A stretch of 64,000 nucleotides of DNA from Promerops cafer (GCA_013398275.1 VZSE01006609.1:7929-71928), one strand, 5' to 3'; counted from the first letter of the stretch, positions 10,321 through 22,800 are shown. Notes: generated by a model from the sequence alone, not told the origin. Made by a program: numbers and translations.

Positions 10321-13300
10321 CACTCACTCCAGGCAACATTCCCAGAAAAGAGCCAAACAAACACAACCAGAATTGTGACTTCTGTTTTTTCCTCCTTCAG
10401 GGAAAAAGCCTGAAATACAGTTTTTGCTACTCACTTAGGGATGGTTGTCTCCCTGCTAGCGCAGATGAGAAGCAACTGAAGCACGCCCAGGAATGAATGC
10501 TCAGCACTTCGTTGGACAGCCCTCAGCAGGGTCAGTGATTTTGACTCATGAGCCCTACCAGACAGCCGAGGCAATTCTCCCAGTTTTCTAGCACAGAGTG
10601 AGGCATGAAGTGTGCTCTGCCCCAGCTTGAGGCACACAGGGAAAACTGAAATAATCCCACTAACTTTACCTGCATAATGTGAATAGTGAAGTGATTCCAA
10701 ATGAGGACTAAACCCCTCAGAATATCAAATCCTTGAAAAGGTACACCCTTGATTCAAGGGTATAATCTGGTCATGTGGCACATCATCTGTAGTGTCATTG
10801 CTGGAAAAATCAGCTTGTTTGGACAATAATTTATCTTGATACTGATACTTGTGCAAGAATGTTGGCACTAGTTGTGTTTCACTGCCAGAGCCACAGGATT
10901 TTTCTGTCGGCACCAACAGGGACTAGGGGAAGCTTTCCCTGGAGTAAGGGTTTTCATTGTCTTGTTTGCAGTAAAGAAGCCTTTCCGAGCAAGCTGACAT
11001 CCACCCTAAATTACTTCCTTGGGTAGAGTGTCTGTGCTGTATAGTAGGAGACTGCTTATTTCTCATATTGATTTACACAAGACAGGGTAGTGAACATACA
11101 ATTAATTAATAGTTGACTTCACTGGAAGCCAGCTGTTAGCGCCATAATTTACAATGGGAACAGTTTCAGAATAAGAAGAATTATACTTCTAGAAACTGTA
11201 TTTCTCTGTTTTAAAGGTCAAATCCAGCTTCCACTACTGTTCATGGAGACCCAAATGATCTGAAAGTGATGATGCATACCGCCATGAGTTTCACGTCTTA
11301 CTGAAAGAATGACTTTTATGGGACATATTATCCTTAGCTTAGGCACAGGTATTTTCCCCTGGCCAAATCAGAAATGGTACTGTTAAGTCTACACATCTCT
11401 GTCCAATTTTGCTCCTGAAATAAGTCCAATCCAACAAATGTTTCTTTCAAAATTTCTAGGTTACTAAGCTAAAACTTTCTACTGCTTCTGTTTAAATGTT
11501 ATTTGTGTCTAGGTGCCATGAAATAAATCCATGCAACACAACTTGGCTCCACAGCCAATGGATTAATTTATCGACAGAGCCTTCCTCAATATATTGGGTC
11601 AGATATTAGACTATTTAATTTGCTGATACCCTTGAAGCTAAAATACGGACATTATTTCCACGTGTTGTCATATCAGGAATTCATCCTAGAGGGTCAGGAA
11701 CTAATACTTTCTGTATGTTTTGAACATGCTTTTCTCAGCCTCTTTGAAGCACTAGGAAGTTAAATGCTTGCACTGCAAATAAACTGGCCTCTGTTCCCAG
11801 GCCTGATAACCTGAAGGGTGACCATTACTTCACACATTCTTTTTCCTGGTGTCAAATACACTGTGGAGAATATTGGAAGTAAGATAAGAGAAGAATGCAC
11901 ATTTTGCAGGACAGAATGCCAACATCTGACACCTAGGAAATGAAATCTGGGAGAGTCTCAGGGGCTGGCAAAGAAAACCTTATGATCCCAAGCGACCTAA
12001 CATACAAGCCTGTTCCTGTGCAACTTTGCCTTCCAGGATTTTTAATGTGAAATATAAGACACCTGTGTCTTCCTAAAGAACCTGTCATGCCCAGCAGTGC
12101 ATTGAGGCCAGGCTTTGGTACTCCCTGAAGCAACCAGTGGTTTAAATTTCTTCGCGTGGCTGTTTTTGAGGGTGGGTTGAGAAGAAGCTGAAATCCTGCC
12201 AAGGAGGACTGAGGAGCACCTGAAGGTTTTTTAGCCTTATGTTGTGACTCAAAAGTGCTGGAAGTCTTGCAGGATGTTTGGATCAGTGTCTGTGCTTCAT
12301 ATCTCACCCCACCTAGGTCTGGACCCAGAGGACATTGTCTGGCTTGTCTGCAGGCAGGCTACCTTCAGTTCAGCTCAGGCAGGAGCCTAAAACTGAAGCA
12401 GAAGGAGCCCTGCAGATCCTCTGGGCTCTGGGGAGGGGTGGCTGGCTGTGTACGTGGATCCAGTGAGGCTGTGGGACAGCCAGTGGAGCCAAGTGCAACA
12501 GTCACAATAACAAACAGAGAGTCCACGTGATTAAAAGGAAAGATTCTCAGAGTTAATATTAGGATGAGCAGCACACTGGGTCACTGAATTAACCCAGAGA
12601 GAACGGGGTAGGATTTTAAATAACCTTTCCAGGACCTGGCTACCCATGGACGCCACTGCTATTTGGGGGAGAATATGCATGTTCTTGCCATTTATGTTGT
12701 TATTTTTCCATGTTTAACAGTGTTGCCCATTAAAGAGTTTTAAACTTGAGGCAATGTGGAGATCCAGTTTCTTTTCTGACTTTTGTGGATTTGTGTCGGC
12801 CTCATTCGATGACAAAAGGTGCTGCTTGCTCACTAGCCCCATGCTTAGTGTCAGCCTCTGGGTAAGAGCACCATTATAGGACAGCCCCTTAGGCTGCAGG
12901 GCCTGGCTGGAGAGCAGGAAGGGACACAGCTGGATCCCTATCCTTCTGCTTTGACCTATAGCTCTGTAAAAAGCAGTCCCACTCCTGCTTGCCAGAGTGT
13001 AAGAACATGAGAAGAAATTATCTTTCATTGCCATGAAAGGTTTCTATCAAGACGCAGAAGCTGAACAGAGAAACAAGGTACAGAAAGACCCTTTAAAATC
13101 CTTCTGTTACCCTCTTCAGAGGTGCTTGGTTTGGGGTACTGTAGACAGCAGAGGTGCTGCACCAACAGGAGATTTCTTGCTGCATCCAATGGATGCTAAA
13201 TCAACTTCTCTTCATGAGTTCATCTCAGAAAGGCTTCCCTTTGAGCAAGAAAATGAAGGAACTTGTGGTTTTGTCTCCCCCAGCCAGCTGAAAGACTTAT

Positions 13301-13330
13301 TTGTAATAATAATAATGATGATGATTTTAT
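10321..13330. other. Intergenic DNA, no gene seen
   Basis: No exon, RNA gene or further transposon is recognised. The part around 11060-11210 is AT-rich, with AATTAATTAATAG and a near-palindromic AGAAGAATTATACTTCT; it could be a small regulatory element but the evidence is weak. Open frames of 90-124 codons (for example 11933-12307 minus) overlap others on the opposite strand and show no domain. Confidence 0.6.
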
Positions 13331-13337
13331 AATCATC
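13304..13337. repeat. AAT/GAT trinucleotide run with adjoining hairpin
   Basis: A TAA/TGA trinucleotide run is followed directly by an inverted repeat with arms GATGATT (13320-13326) and AATCATC (13331-13337) around TTAT. The hairpin probably arose from the microsatellite. Confidence 0.75.
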
Positions 13338-13560
13338 AGTGATTAATCATTATAGCAATGATTATTTTATAAACATTAACAGTGAGAATGGGGTTAATAA
13401 CAAAGGAAAGTAACTTCCTTGCAAAAGAGATTAATAACAATTCAAATGAAGAACTCCTGTATGCCGGTTCAAAGCCTGTGGCTCTGACTCATCTCATTAA
13501 TGTACAGCAGACTTTTGTTCAGAAAAGTATGAGCCAAAAGCCACTGTTTTGATGTTTATT
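13330..13560. promoter_or_regulatory. Candidate conserved noncoding element
   Basis: AT-rich, high-complexity DNA with GATTAATCAT, CATTAACAG, GGTTAATAAC, GATTAATAAC and CATTAATG motifs. The repeated TTAAT core suggests homeodomain sites. It was called by eye from composition; no alignment was available. Confidence 0.38.
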
Positions 13561-14480
13561 TTGTTATCCTTTATTTGGTGACTTTTTTCCTGGTACTGGA
13601 ATCATGCTACTTGCTCTTTTACTGCTTTAGGTTCTTTACTGCTCTTACTCCAGACCTTATTTTGGGGATTTTGTATTATTTAAACAAACAAGGGATGTAA
13701 GACTGCTTCGTCTCAGAAGTCCAACCTCAGGTAGGACACGTGGCTCTTCTGGATAAGTCTTTCAGTGACTGAACTGCCATTTTTCTGTGGAGTGGCAATG
13801 ACAATTTACAGTAGAACAAGGCTGTTTGCTGCCAGCCTGCCAGGTGCACAAGGTTGGGATACCTGATTTGCCGAAACTGCCTCATAATATGATGAAGAGG
13901 AAAACACTTCACAAATTTCAACTACTCACATGCTGCATCCTCCTCTGCTCCTCCCAGGGCTTGCCTTGGATATTGGAGAGCAGAGCCTGCAGCTCTGCCA
14001 GCAGGTTTGCAGCTTCATTCACATTCTCTCCAAACATAAACTCTCTTGATCAGGCCATGGGAAAGTGGGGTGGGATGAAGGAAAAAGGCAAAGATATCAA
14101 AGTAAAGGCAAATCTTACTGAAATCAATGTACATCCTCACACTCACAGGAAAAAAAATGTTAATATTTGCTTAATATTTTCAATGTGCTCACATTATTTT
14201 TCATTGGAAGCATTTATTTCTTTAAAACATATTTCATTTGATGAAAAAAACCCCAACCTTGATAATGAATGAAATATCTAATTTTTGGTCAAGAAAAACA
14301 TTCTGCTCAACCACATAAGACTTTTGATGAAACATTTATCATCTGATGAAAAATAAAGTCCCTTTGGTTTTGACTAATTCAAAATACACTTTTAATACCC
14401 TACAGCACAAGGAAATTGAAGGAAGGCCTGGTGCATATTTTACCTACAATATTTAGTCCTGCAAACACTCCTTCTGGAAG
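13561..14480. other. Intergenic DNA, no gene seen
   Basis: The plus-strand frame at 13826-14272 (148 codons) begins at a TTG codon and overlaps AT-rich low-complexity DNA after 14130. It has no recognisable domain. No repeat is recognised. Confidence 0.6.
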
Positions 14481-14699
14481 AAAAACCGCGGAGCAATTTA
14501 TTTTGCCCAAAGCTTTGTGTTGCTCCATTCTTTGGGCTTCCTTGAATTATTTTTTGACATGATTTTGATGCCCACACATACCCACAGAGACACCACCAAC
14601 ACCCTCCGCACAGCCAGAATTATTTCTGGTGGCTCTTTGTGCACTTCTGGTAAAGGACTAAATCCTGGACAAGGAAAACTAAAAGCAAAAGCACTGACA

Positions 14700-14930
14700 A
14701 ACGCAAAAATGATGGCCGGGCATTGGAGAGGAGGGACATCAGCACGGCCATCAGCCCCTTTTGGGAGGATGCCATAAAGAGACGCTGAGTGCTCATCGCT
14801 CAGACAAAGGGCAGCGCAGGCAGGGCCGCAGGCAGGACATACTAACGAGGGCAGTAATGACCAGGGAGCTGCTGGCTGCGGGCTGAGCCTCGGATCGTGC
14901 CGACAATGTGGGAGTTTCCCCTGCCCCTCT
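14700..14930. promoter_or_regulatory. Moderately CpG-containing shoulder of the 15-kb element
   Basis: This segment is richer in GC and CpG than its surroundings (GATGGCCGGGC, CACGGCCATCAG, CAGGGCCGCAGG, GGATCGTGCCGAC). It leads without a break into the AT-rich block at 14930-15880, and the pairing resembles the CpG/AT composites at the left end and at 44.7-46.1 kb. Confidence 0.4.
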
Positions 14931-15880
14931 CTTCCTTTGCAAGATAGATTTTCTTCTGATCGTTCAATTGTTGTTCATATTAGAGCATCAATGCTTCCTC
15001 CACTGATTTACAATTGATCAGGGAGCACGCTCCCTCCTAACCTGGTGTTTTCTTTTTCCTCAGCATCAACCCTTTATCTGTATGCAGCAGAAGAGAAACA
15101 CCTGAAAAATTCACCCGGGGTTTTGTTAGTCTTCCTTGCTTGTTTTGCTTTCTCTCCCGGCAACAAAAGAGTTGTCAAAAGTAATGTTTATAATAATTTA
15201 ACGGATTATTTGCTTATTAGATATTAATCATTCTGCTGTGGCCGGGGTCCATGCTGGTGCTCCTCTACTAGAACAGTGATTCTGATCTCAATTAGATTAT
15301 GTCTCTCTCCTTTACCTCCCCATAAATCATTCCGGCAAACTGAAATTAACAGCTACTGGAGCGCATTAATAATCTGCCTCACACATTGGAAAATGCATTA
15401 GCCGGAACCCTCCCATCACTCTGACTGTTAAGCACATCATTTTGTTTATGAAATATAAACATTTCATGGAAGAGCTCTCCCACATTTCTCTGGGCCTTGT
15501 GACAGCTAAAATGATTGCCCACAATTGCCAGTCAGTCAAGCGCCCAAATAAAGTTTGTTTAAAGCCATGGTTCTGTGACTGCCCTATTTTCTCAGGCATT
15601 AAAAAACCCACATTTAAAATAAAATTCCTCTTTATCTGGGAAGAAAGGAAAAAGAATAGCTGTGTATCTGTCGGAGTTGTATGGAGACTGATGTACACTT
15701 TGCAAAGGCTCTGCGGTTTCAATATTTGGTTTAGCTTCACAGAGGAGGCAGTGCTGCCAAATTCTTTGCAAAATAAAGCTCTAGAATAATGATTTTTAGG
15801 ATGATCTAATTAAAATGTTTCATTTCTGACAAACTGACATTTCAATCAACTTTCCAAGTAACATTCCAACTTGCATTTTA
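14930..15880. promoter_or_regulatory. Large candidate conserved noncoding element
   Basis: Nearly 1 kb of AT-rich but non-repetitive sequence holds many homeodomain-type cores (CAATTGTTGTTC, TTATTAGATATTAATCAT, TCAATTAGATTATG, GCATTAATAATC, TCTAATTAAAATG). No transposon or microsatellite is present. Open frames exist on both strands over 15366-15789 (124 codons minus, 115 codons plus), which argues against either being a gene and for stop-poor constrained DNA. This is the longest uninterrupted block of enhancer-like sequence in the window. Function and target are inferred only. Confidence 0.5.
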
Positions 15881-17000
15881 AAAGCTCAGTGTCTTATTGT
15901 AAAGCATGTTGAAATAGAATACCCACCCCCCCAATCTAAGAGTTTAATTTCAAAATGAAATATGAAAATGCAGCATTCAAAGAACATCGCTGCAGCATGT
16001 TATGACAACACTGGGCTTTCTGGTGGTTTTCTTGCAGAGCAAAAACCAGCCCATAATTAAATTGCTTCCAAGCCTGCTAGCCACGCAGCTCAGGAGCATC
16101 GTTTCCACCCAGTGCCTCTTCCACCCAGCCCCAACATTCAGATTTGCCACCAGCTGGGAGTTTGGGGTTTTGTTTCTCTCTTACACGTGCACTGGCACTG
16201 CAGAAACACAGGCAGGCCCACAGTGATGGTATTTCTCCTTTTCTGGGAAGTGAAAAGTCCAAGTTTTTCAGAATGTAGACTGTTTTCACTTGATCTTGGA
16301 TGAGTTTGCACATCAATACTGTCAGTATCTTGAATATATTGATAAAAGCAGTACCTTAACACAAAAGATTTGATCCTCGGCTGCTGCTAGGTTAAAGACC
16401 ATATAGACTGAATTAAGCAGCAAACCCCAGAGAATCTACTCATGAAAAATAACACTAAATCTTACAGGGGCTTTAAATTGGTATGTGTAGTTTACAAGGA
16501 ATTTATGTCCATCTACTTGCAACAACAAAACCAGGATAGCACCTGCTATATAGTGCATAAGTGAAAACCTCACACTGGACTCTATTAAGCAGTCAGAGGT
16601 AGTACTTGAAAATTAGCAAACTAACAGCACTGGCACCACCTTCACTTTCACCTTTGCCAATCTCTTGGTCTGAAAATGAGCATTAATACTGTAATTAAAG
16701 CTCTACATTAAAATAGTTAGGCACCTGTGACCTCTTTTGCTGGCTGGGAGGCCTAGTGTCCACATATTTTCTCATCTGTATCTGGGGAAGAAGTACTGAA
16801 GGCTTGGGCTGAGAAAGCTTCTTAAAATCTGTCCTTGGGCTTCTGGGAGTGTGCTGCCCTCCCTAAAGGCAGGCACACGCTCATGCCCTTTGCTGAATCA
16901 GAGCTCATGTGAGTTCAGCTGTGCAGGTATTGGTATGAGAACAGAGTTTGCAGCTGTAAATTCCTGGGGGTACAGGCCGAGTCGCTCTTGCTGAGCTGTG
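15881..17000. other. Intergenic DNA, no gene seen
   Basis: Mixed-composition DNA. Short overlapping frames at 16077-16362 lie on both strands with no recognisable domain. Confidence 0.6.
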
Positions 17001-17285
17001 GTCGTCTGTGCACTGATAAACAGTAAATAATTCTAATGAATGGTAGTATTTTTTAAATACAGGAATAAGCCTATTTAAGATTTAGCTGAGGTTTTTTTTT
17101 ATTATTCTCAAAATGCATTTGCAGCATATAGAGTAATGTCTCCAGAGGGCTGTTCTGCCTTGGAATATTATGTGACTCTCTATCAATAAATGACACAGCT
17201 TTTTATATGTTTGAAGTAAAAGAAATAATTGCTGCTCCTTGTGGAGTTAGGCAATTAATTGCCTAATTATTTTGTTAAGTGTCAC
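17000..17285. promoter_or_regulatory. Candidate conserved noncoding element with 20-bp palindrome
   Basis: AT-rich, high-complexity DNA contains CAGTAAATAATTCTAATGAATGG-like sequence, a TATCAATAAATGACA (TALE/HOX-like) motif and, near its right end, the perfect palindrome at 17247-17266. One T run (17092-17100) is the only low-complexity part. Called on composition and motifs. Confidence 0.45.
17247..17266. promoter_or_regulatory. 20-bp perfect palindrome with central TTAATTAA-like core
   Basis: TTAGGCAATTAATTGCCTAA equals its own reverse complement over all 20 bases. The centre AATTAATT is a compact homeodomain dimer site, and the CAATTA core appears on both strands. The palindrome is seen directly; a role as a homodimer site is inference. 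Confidence 0.55.
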
Positions 17286-18554
17286 TCCTAGAAGAAAAAA
17301 CATTACTGGAGTTTTATGGGCAAATCTGATCTGAACTGAGGGTGAAATTCTGGGAAAGAGCATATATGCAGTATATCTGCACCCTATTGAAGTACTAAAT
17401 TCCTAATAAAAATGTCTTTTACTTGGGGAAAATTAAATTTGTTTCTTTATCAGTAGCTTCATCTAATTTTTTCATACTTATATTTTTGCTGCCTCATCAT
17501 TTCTGATCTCTCCCAGGCTTCCTCCATGGTGCTGATGCATCTCAGCAGAGCCAGGCTGGCAGAGGGTAAAGGGGAAGCTCCCAGTGTGCACTGACCTTTT
17601 GTAAAACAAGGGGCCTTGGAGCCCCACAGTCCTGTGCACACACTGTGAAATGTCTTTTGTGATGGGGAGCAGGAACTGTAGCACCTGCGAGGTAACAAAG
17701 CAAACAGCATCCTTCCTAGCCAAGATATAATGCTGAAACCTGGAATTTGGGGTGCTTGATACATCAGGGCAACCTTATATTCACTCCCTGTAGTGATGCT
17801 TTCCCATGGATCTCTCCCAAGTTAGCAAAATTCCCATAATTAGGGATTAAAATGAAGGCACTGTCTGATCCTTCACGATTTCTATCAGTGATGGCAGCAG
17901 GGGCCTGTCAGCCTCCAGGCACCTCAGTGCAAATGCAAGTCCAAAATACAACCTCCTGCCTGTGCTAAGTGTGGCTGTCATTCTTTCAGGAAGTTCAAGT
18001 GACGTTTTGCACCCAATTAAAAAGGCTGGGATGAAGGAAAACAGAAGGGAATAATGCTACTTCGACTTGAAGCTAGAGTCCCAGAGGTGCAAACTGTGTC
18101 TCTGATGGTGGTACAAGCCCAGTTGGATGCCTGGGCGAGGACCTCTGGCATTCCTGTCAGGGCTTTCAGTTGCTATGAGAAAGGGTCCCAGAGGCTTTTG
18201 CCCCAGAAATCGGTGTCAGGGTCACTTTGCATGGCCACTACATCTCCCTGTCTGCTGGGGAAGACAGAGTTGAGAGTTCTGGGTTGAGAGCACCCTGTCC
18301 ACAAGGCACAGCCCATGGGTTTGTGTAGCTACACACAAGATATCTCCAAGGAAACCATAAGGCTCATGTCCTGAGCAAGAAAGGAGGAAAAGAAAGCAGG
18401 ACTGGCAGAAAATAGGGCTTTCCTGAAGTCCTCCTGTGAAATCCCTTGGGAGCACCAACAGGAATTTCACACCTCACCTACAGACCCCAATGATTTTCCC
18501 TGTGGATGTGCTTCAGGCTGCAAGAGGCAGCCGGGTCCAGGAACCCAGCCTGCA
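17286..18554. other. Intergenic DNA, no gene seen
   Basis: Overlapping minus-strand frames at 17459-17764 have no recognisable domain. No repeat is recognised before the old CR1 copy begins. Confidence 0.6.
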
Positions 18555-18790
18555 GTTATTCAGAAGGATATGGAGGACTCTGTCATATAATTATCTTCAT
18601 AAACCCATCAAGCTTCATCTTAAAGCTGGCCAGGGCTCAGTTCCTTCTTTTCCTATGTCTCTTCCAGAGCTTGGCTCCTCTGCTGGTTAGAAATAATGCA
18701 ATTGCTTAAATTTATTCACAGTCAGTTCAAAGCCATTTGTTCTTCTGCCAATATTGTTCTTTAGCTCAAACAGTTCTCCTCTGTTGCACA
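18555..18790 (-). mobile_element. Ancient CR1-like LINE 3'-end fragment
   Basis: The plus strand reads through the landmarks of an old CR1-family 3' end in reverse: a segment ending in CATCTTAAAGCTGGCCAGG, then TTCCAGAGCTTGGCTCCTCT, GCTGGTTAGAAA, CAGTTCAAAGCCATTTGTTCTTCTGCCAATATTG and TTTAGCTCAAACAGTTCTCCTC (read in pieces). These match, with many substitutions, the 3' region of older CR1 subfamilies shared by birds, crocodilians and turtles. It is more diverged than the copy at 8.6-10.3 kb, so the insertion is older. Both copies lie on the minus strand. Edges are uncertain by tens of bases. The match is from memory of the family, not a search. Confidence 0.72.
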
Positions 18791-21590
18791 GCGGGCAGCA
18801 AATTTCAGTGTCTAAAAATTCAATGTTTGGGGCGCATAAGGATTAGACAGGGGCCAACTGCAGCAGATTGGAGAGGATACAAACAGACAGCTCTGGTTTG
18901 CTATCCTATTTCTGCCATTATCCCATCTTATCCTGCCTCATACCTTGACTAAAGCTGACTTAGCTCTATTTCCTAAAAGCTTCCAAAGAAACAAGTTGTA
19001 AAATTCTGGGAAATTTCAGGGTTTAATTAGTGCAACAAGAGACAATTTAACAAGCCCACTGCCCTTTCAGGGGGAGCACTGGGGAAATGTAGCATTTTTT
19101 CTGAAGCCACACACTTTAAACAAAATAATATGGTTATACATGAGAGACATCAGCTTTATTCCATCTCCACCTAAACTGAAATCAAATGTTTTTTTTTCCA
19201 TGGCCTACTACAAGCTGGATTAAGACAGGCAGAAGCATAACTTGCCAAAATCCGTCCCCTCCAGTATTCACTCCCATGTACTCCTTCTTCTAGTCATCTT
19301 ATAGCTGAACTGGTAGCACTTGCACAGCATTTGTTTTCCTTCTCCTTCCCTGAGACCTGGAGGAAGCTTTTGAGAAATGGCTGGCACTCAATGTTTATCA
19401 ATGTTTTTCTCTTACTATGTAGGAGAAAGTATGAGGGATATATTTCATGACAAAGTGGGTTTTTATTTAACAGGACAAAATGAAAGCCAAGCCATAGATC
19501 AGCATAGTATGTCAAAAGAGAAAAGAGTTTGATTTATTTTAAATTACATCCAATGCTAGAAATCAAGATCCTGATTTAGGAAAGTACTCCAAGATGTGCT
19601 TAAAAATCAAGCATATACTTCAGCTAGGGCAGCTAAAGGATATAATTGTTTTCTTCCTTTAAAAATATAATTAAAAATATCTTTTGTTTAGACACGTCTT
19701 TAGTGTTGCATTTAACATGGTGCATGCTATGCTATAGGAGACAGTGGGACATTTTATACCCCTTGAAAAATATTTTGGAAATATCTGGGACAATATAGAT
19801 ATTTCTATTAACAAAGTATTCACATAAGGATAGTAGGAGATAGGTTGTAGGGCTGCAACAAGCACAAGGAGCAGGACCGAAACCCCAGTGTGTAGTCAGG
19901 TTTTTATTGCCTGATTTGACCCTGAGAGGTTGAGGAGAGCTTTGTGCTTTCTGAAGTGAGCAAACACCGGGGTCAAAGAAGTACCGTGCTCATTGTGTTA
20001 GTTTTTACAAGGTAAGGGGTTTTTCCCACAGGAAAAATTTGCCTGGGAGTTTCGCACTTTATCACTGCGCACGTCGCCTTTGTCAACCTGGGTATTTACT
20101 GCAGGCACAACCTTCACAAACTGTGTGTTGGACCACCTCAGCTGGTTTTAGTGTTTGCCAGGGTGTGGAAGACTTTGGTAACAATCTCAAACTAAAGACA
20201 ACAGCTACTGAGAGAACACAGTAACTTTTAACCTGCTATTTGTAAACAAGCACAACAATAAGCCTATGGCCAAGAGCTGTAATTTAAAGGCAGCCTGTTA
20301 CTAACTGCATGTACCAAACCAGCTATATCTGCCATAGGAATAAATAGGATTTGATATAACTACATCAGGATAGGGAATTTATAGCAGATTATCCGCCAAC
20401 AGCAATGTTATTTTAATTTACAATAAGAAAATGACTGAAGTAGGAAATAATTCTTCTAGTTCTATAGCACCCAAGCACGTCATAGAAGAAGAACTCATAT
20501 TCAGAGTACAGACCAGATGAGAGCATCACTGCATTCATTAACATTCTTAACACTACTTTCTGAGCTTCATACAACAGAGAGCTACAAAGCAAGATAAAAA
20601 TCCGTACTTGCATCCTCTGAAGTGGATGCTCTCATGTTATGGGGCTTGTGCCTGGCCCAGGCTTCCCCATGGAGTTGAGTGAAGCACAGTGTTTGTAGAG
20701 ACAGGGCAGAGGCATTTCCCCAGCTGTCAGGGCCCTGCACTCCCTCCTGCCCAGCCCCAAGCACTTTGCTGGCCTCTTCCTCTAAATATTTCCAAATGAA
20801 GCACCACCCAAGCCTTCACTGCAGGATGGCTTTAGCAGCAGACAGCTTTGGAAGGCTTCTCTAATTCTCTGCGCTTCTTCAAACCTCCTCTCCCACTCCT
20901 TCTTCCCACAAGTGCTCTGATATATAGGCCTAGCTTGGCCTCGTATGATTTAATGGGCTAGATTAATTTTTTAAAATAAAATTTGTTGTCAGTGAGTAGG
21001 TGTCACTCGATGTTCCAGCAAACAGTCCTCATGCAGCCAGGGCTAGAGAAAGAAGCTTGCTTAGCTGGAACCATTCTTTAGAGCAGGAGCTCATTTAAAG
21101 GAAAGCAAGAAATCCATATGCCTGCAGACATAATTACACCAGCAATTACAATCATGACCATAGCTGTGACTCAGGAGGCCTCCCTGAGACCTGAGAACAT
21201 GCGAATGGATTTTGGGCTCATGACTTTCTGTGCGGTCATGAGTGAGACTGGGCAGCCCAGGAGCTCCAGGAATGCCCTCAAAGTGTTTTGTAATGGAGGG
21301 ACAATCAGGTTTGTTCCATTTAACTTTCAGGCATTAGCTGGTATGGACACAGACAACTCTGCCACTGCATATTGATAAATAACCTGACCTTGCTGTGGTC
21401 TAACTGCTGCAGAAACTATCAGCCCATCTATGTCTAGGTCCACCAGTGGGCTGCTGCTGCAAAATTTCCACAGTGTTGGGTAGCCCGAGTTTTGTCACAG
21501 CTGCCTGTGTGGGGAGGTGTGCAGTGGCACCAGCAGCTGTGCTCTGCGCCGTCCCCCTGCGCTTGTTTTAGCTGCCATAAATAAAAACAT
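18791..21590. other. Intergenic DNA, no gene seen
   Basis: No gene is seen. The parts near 20930-21010 and 21110-21180 contain TAATTA-like cores in non-repetitive sequence and could be small elements, but support is weak. Short frames occur on both strands. Confidence 0.55.
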
Positions 21591-21910
21591 GAGCAGAGCA
21601 GCGCCTCGGAAGTATTAACAGAATAATTTTCAATTGCTGACACCACCAGGCTAAGCACTGAATGCTAAAGTTTATGATGTGTACTGCCTTGGGCTACCAC
21701 GGCCCCAATTTGGACAAACCTGCCATTAACACCCGTGTGGCAGTTATTTTACTGGGGGTGACAGATTGTGAGGTAGGGAGAGTAATTCAGACTATTACCC
21801 AGGTGAAGGCATGAAAGCTCAGTGATATATGAAGACCACTTAAATTCATTGTATCTTGTACATCACATCTTTGATAGATTATAGCTGTGGCATTAAAATG
21901 GAAATGGTTT
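21590..21910. promoter_or_regulatory. Candidate conserved noncoding element
   Basis: High-complexity DNA with GAATAATTTTCAATTGCTGACA, GCCATTAACACC, GACTATTACCC and ATAGATTATAGC-like motifs (given in pieces), no low-complexity sequence and no transposon similarity. Composition-based call. Confidence 0.35.
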
Positions 21911-22069
21911 CTCTGAGGCCTGACAGGGGCTGGGGTGACCCATGACCTCCCTCTGAGGAATGTGACTGACCGAATTATCAGTTAAGAGAAAAATCTATGG
22001 GGAATAGACTCACAGTGATGGAGAATCCACCATGCATATATATTTTTTTTAGCTTTTGCTTTGATTGAA

Positions 22070-22800
22070 AGCTGTGGTACTTGAGCATCCCCCCAGCCTC
22101 CTCCTCTCCTTGTCTCCCTGCTCCCCCCCAGCCAATCCCAGACTCCTCCGCTCCGATTCCAGATCAGCCGGGCCCCGATATTGATTGAAAAATTGTTATT
22201 AGAGATAGTAGGTCTTCCTGCATGCTGCCTACTGATTTAATTTGGAAAACACTTAATTTTATGAAGCGGTAAATGATAGTGGCACGCTCTCTCGTGTTAG
22301 GGAGCAGCTGGCTCTTTAGCTGTGCGCCGTCACTACTCCCAGGTGTCCTCTTTGCAATCATGTGTTCCCTTCCCCTTTGCTTAACAAGTTATTTCAATTT
22401 CTAAACGAATGCTGAACAAGAGAAAGACAACATGCAAATTGAGATCCCAGCCGCCATTCACACATGAAAAAGTTCCCCTGGAATTCCCTCAACTCTGCCC
22501 GTCCCTCCCGCCCTCCCTCTGCATCTGTCAGGAAAAAACAGAGCCCTTGTTCTCATCAGATTGTTTTTACCAATGACCTGACACCACCATCTATAATTAA
22601 TTACATCATTTACATTAGACTATTGACTAAACAAATACATAAATCATAGGCAGAGTCAATAGACGCAGACATATTTAATCATGTTCTAAATAATGATTAC
22701 TGCTCCCATAATGCAATAATTATTTTCAGCAGCTGACTTGAATTAATCTTCTGTCAAAGTGCCATCTGAAAAAAGAGAGGACCACGACGAAGATGAAAGC
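22070..22800. promoter_or_regulatory. Candidate conserved noncoding element with octamer
   Basis: A run of about 700 bases begins with CpG-containing sequence (GCTCCGATTCC, GCCGGGCCCCGATATTGATTG) and becomes AT-rich. It carries a perfect POU octamer ATGCAAAT at 22432-22439, ATAATTAATTACATC near 22591-22605, ACATATTTAATCATG, and AATAATGATTA near 22691. No repeat interrupts it. Many stops in all frames argue against coding. This is one of the better enhancer candidates in the window. Confidence 0.48.

Noticed and set aside
13826..14272. 148-codon plus-strand frame
   Set aside because: It starts at TTG, runs into AT-rich low-complexity DNA and has no recognisable domain.
15366..15789. Opposed 124- and 115-codon frames
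   Set aside because: The frames overlap almost fully on opposite strands inside AT-rich enhancer-like sequence; neither resembles a known protein.
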